Assembly (NCBI GenBank): GCA_020853515.1
Contig: JADYYU010000001.1
Location: forward strand, 1-6,161
Direction: 5' to 3'
From: Chitinophagaceae bacterium
Lineage (GTDB): Bacteria > Bacteroidota > Bacteroidia > Chitinophagales > Chitinophagaceae
Length of the DNA stretch: 6,161 bases
The stretch's first letter is position 1. Every line of letters starts with the position of its first letter. Made by a program: the position numbers and the translations under genes. The notes beneath the pieces were generated by a model, which was given only the letters and a program-made list of their open reading frames with translations, had not been told where the DNA came from and did not search any database. Below, piece after piece: positions 5,863 through 6,161 of this stretch.

Positions 5863-6161
5863 TTACTGTACAATAAACTTCATCATCTGTTGTGCACACT
5901 TTAAGTAATAAAATCCTTTGGCATACCCGGTAACATTCAGTTCATTTTTATTAGTAGTAAAGATTAATTGTCCTGTCGAATTATAAACGTCTTTCCTGAT
6001 ATCAGTGTTATACTTCCAGGGGCCTGATAATTGAATGCTCAAACTATTAGATACCGGGTTCGGAAAGATGGATAGGGAATTGGGATCACTATTTATGTCA
6101 GCATAGCCAACATCTGATACAGTCATGCAATTGCTGGTATCAGTACATCCGTTATCTGTAA
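5863..6161 (-). CDS. C-terminal end of a secreted protein with a type IX sorting domain
   Basis: The frame is open to the right edge, so only the last 99 residues are seen. An internal ATG at 6124-6126 is not taken as a start, because the frame continues upstream through T-D-N-G-C-T-D-T-S-N-C, which resembles the end of the repeat or PKD-like domains often found before such tails. The C-terminal part has the pattern of the type A sorting domain of the type IX (Por) secretion system: S-I-F-P-N-P-V, S-L-S-I-Q-L, Y-N-S-T-G-Q-L, then G-Y-A-K-G-F-Y-Y-L-K and the final M-K-F-I-V-Q. Proteins with this tail cross the outer membrane and have the domain removed on export or surface attachment. What the rest of the protein does cannot be told from here. 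It reads toward the haem-binding gene on the same strand, 107 bases away. Confidence 0.88.
   Translation of the reverse strand, partial: TDNGCTDTSNCMTVSDVGYADINSDPNSLSIFPNPVSNSLSIQLSGPWKYNTDIRKDVYNSTGQLIFTTNKNELNVTGYAKGFYYLKCAQQMMKFIVQ

Noticed and set aside
6124..6126. An ATG that could start an 87-residue protein at the right edge
   Set aside because: The frame continues upstream without a stop to the window end and has a coherent sequence there; a sorting domain does not occur without a cargo protein and signal peptide.
1..6161. Search for a mobile element, CRISPR array, toxin-antitoxin pair, phage or defence island
   Set aside because: No transposase, integrase, nuclease, spaced repeat or tRNA was seen; gene content is housekeeping plus envelope proteins.

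Overview
The window looks like an ordinary stretch of chromosome from a member of the Bacteroidota, plausibly a Chitinophagales/Sphingobacteriia-type organism, though the genus cannot be fixed from this sequence. The evidence is promoters of the Bacteroidota form (TTTG, about 20 nt, TAnnTTTG), A/T-rich leaders without clear Shine-Dalgarno sequences, several lipoproteins with Bacteroidota-style lipoboxes, a type IX secretion sorting domain, and a haem-binding-domain protein of a type common in this phylum.

Left part (1-683). A divergent pair shares a 61-bp gap. A saccharopine-dehydrogenase-like gene runs off the left edge on the minus strand. A 42-residue lipoprotein gene followed six bases later by a ytxJ-type bacilliredoxin gene reads rightward. 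The gap holds a near-perfect Bacteroidota promoter whose -7 box lies inside a perfect 16-bp palindrome, so the same box is presented to both strands.

Middle part (701-2518). Two tandem, clearly paralogous lipoprotein genes lie on the minus strand. Their family is found in Bacteroidota and has no function known to me. They share five cysteines beyond the lipidated one and an NCLCNDGRNRRG block. A strong hairpin terminator separates them, so they are probably separate transcription units.

Right part (2669-6161). A rightward two-gene operon encodes Dxr (MEP isoprenoid pathway) and the intramembrane protease RseP, five bases apart. Directly after the rseP stop lies a 42-bp run of six 7-bp repeats, part of which can fold into a candidate terminator. 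Two minus-strand genes follow: a membrane-anchored protein with a CxxCH haem-binding motif, and the C-terminal end of a secreted protein with a type IX sorting domain that enters from the right edge.

Functionally this is mostly housekeeping (isoprenoid synthesis, membrane proteolysis, thiol redox) mixed with envelope and surface proteins of unknown role. I see no transposase, integrase, CRISPR array, tRNA, rRNA, phage gene or defence system. Nothing here convincingly shows a new multi-gene system. The least explained items are the paralogous lipoprotein pair, the tiny lipoprotein coupled to the bacilliredoxin, and the heptad repeat. No stretch longer than about 160 bases lacks a gene.
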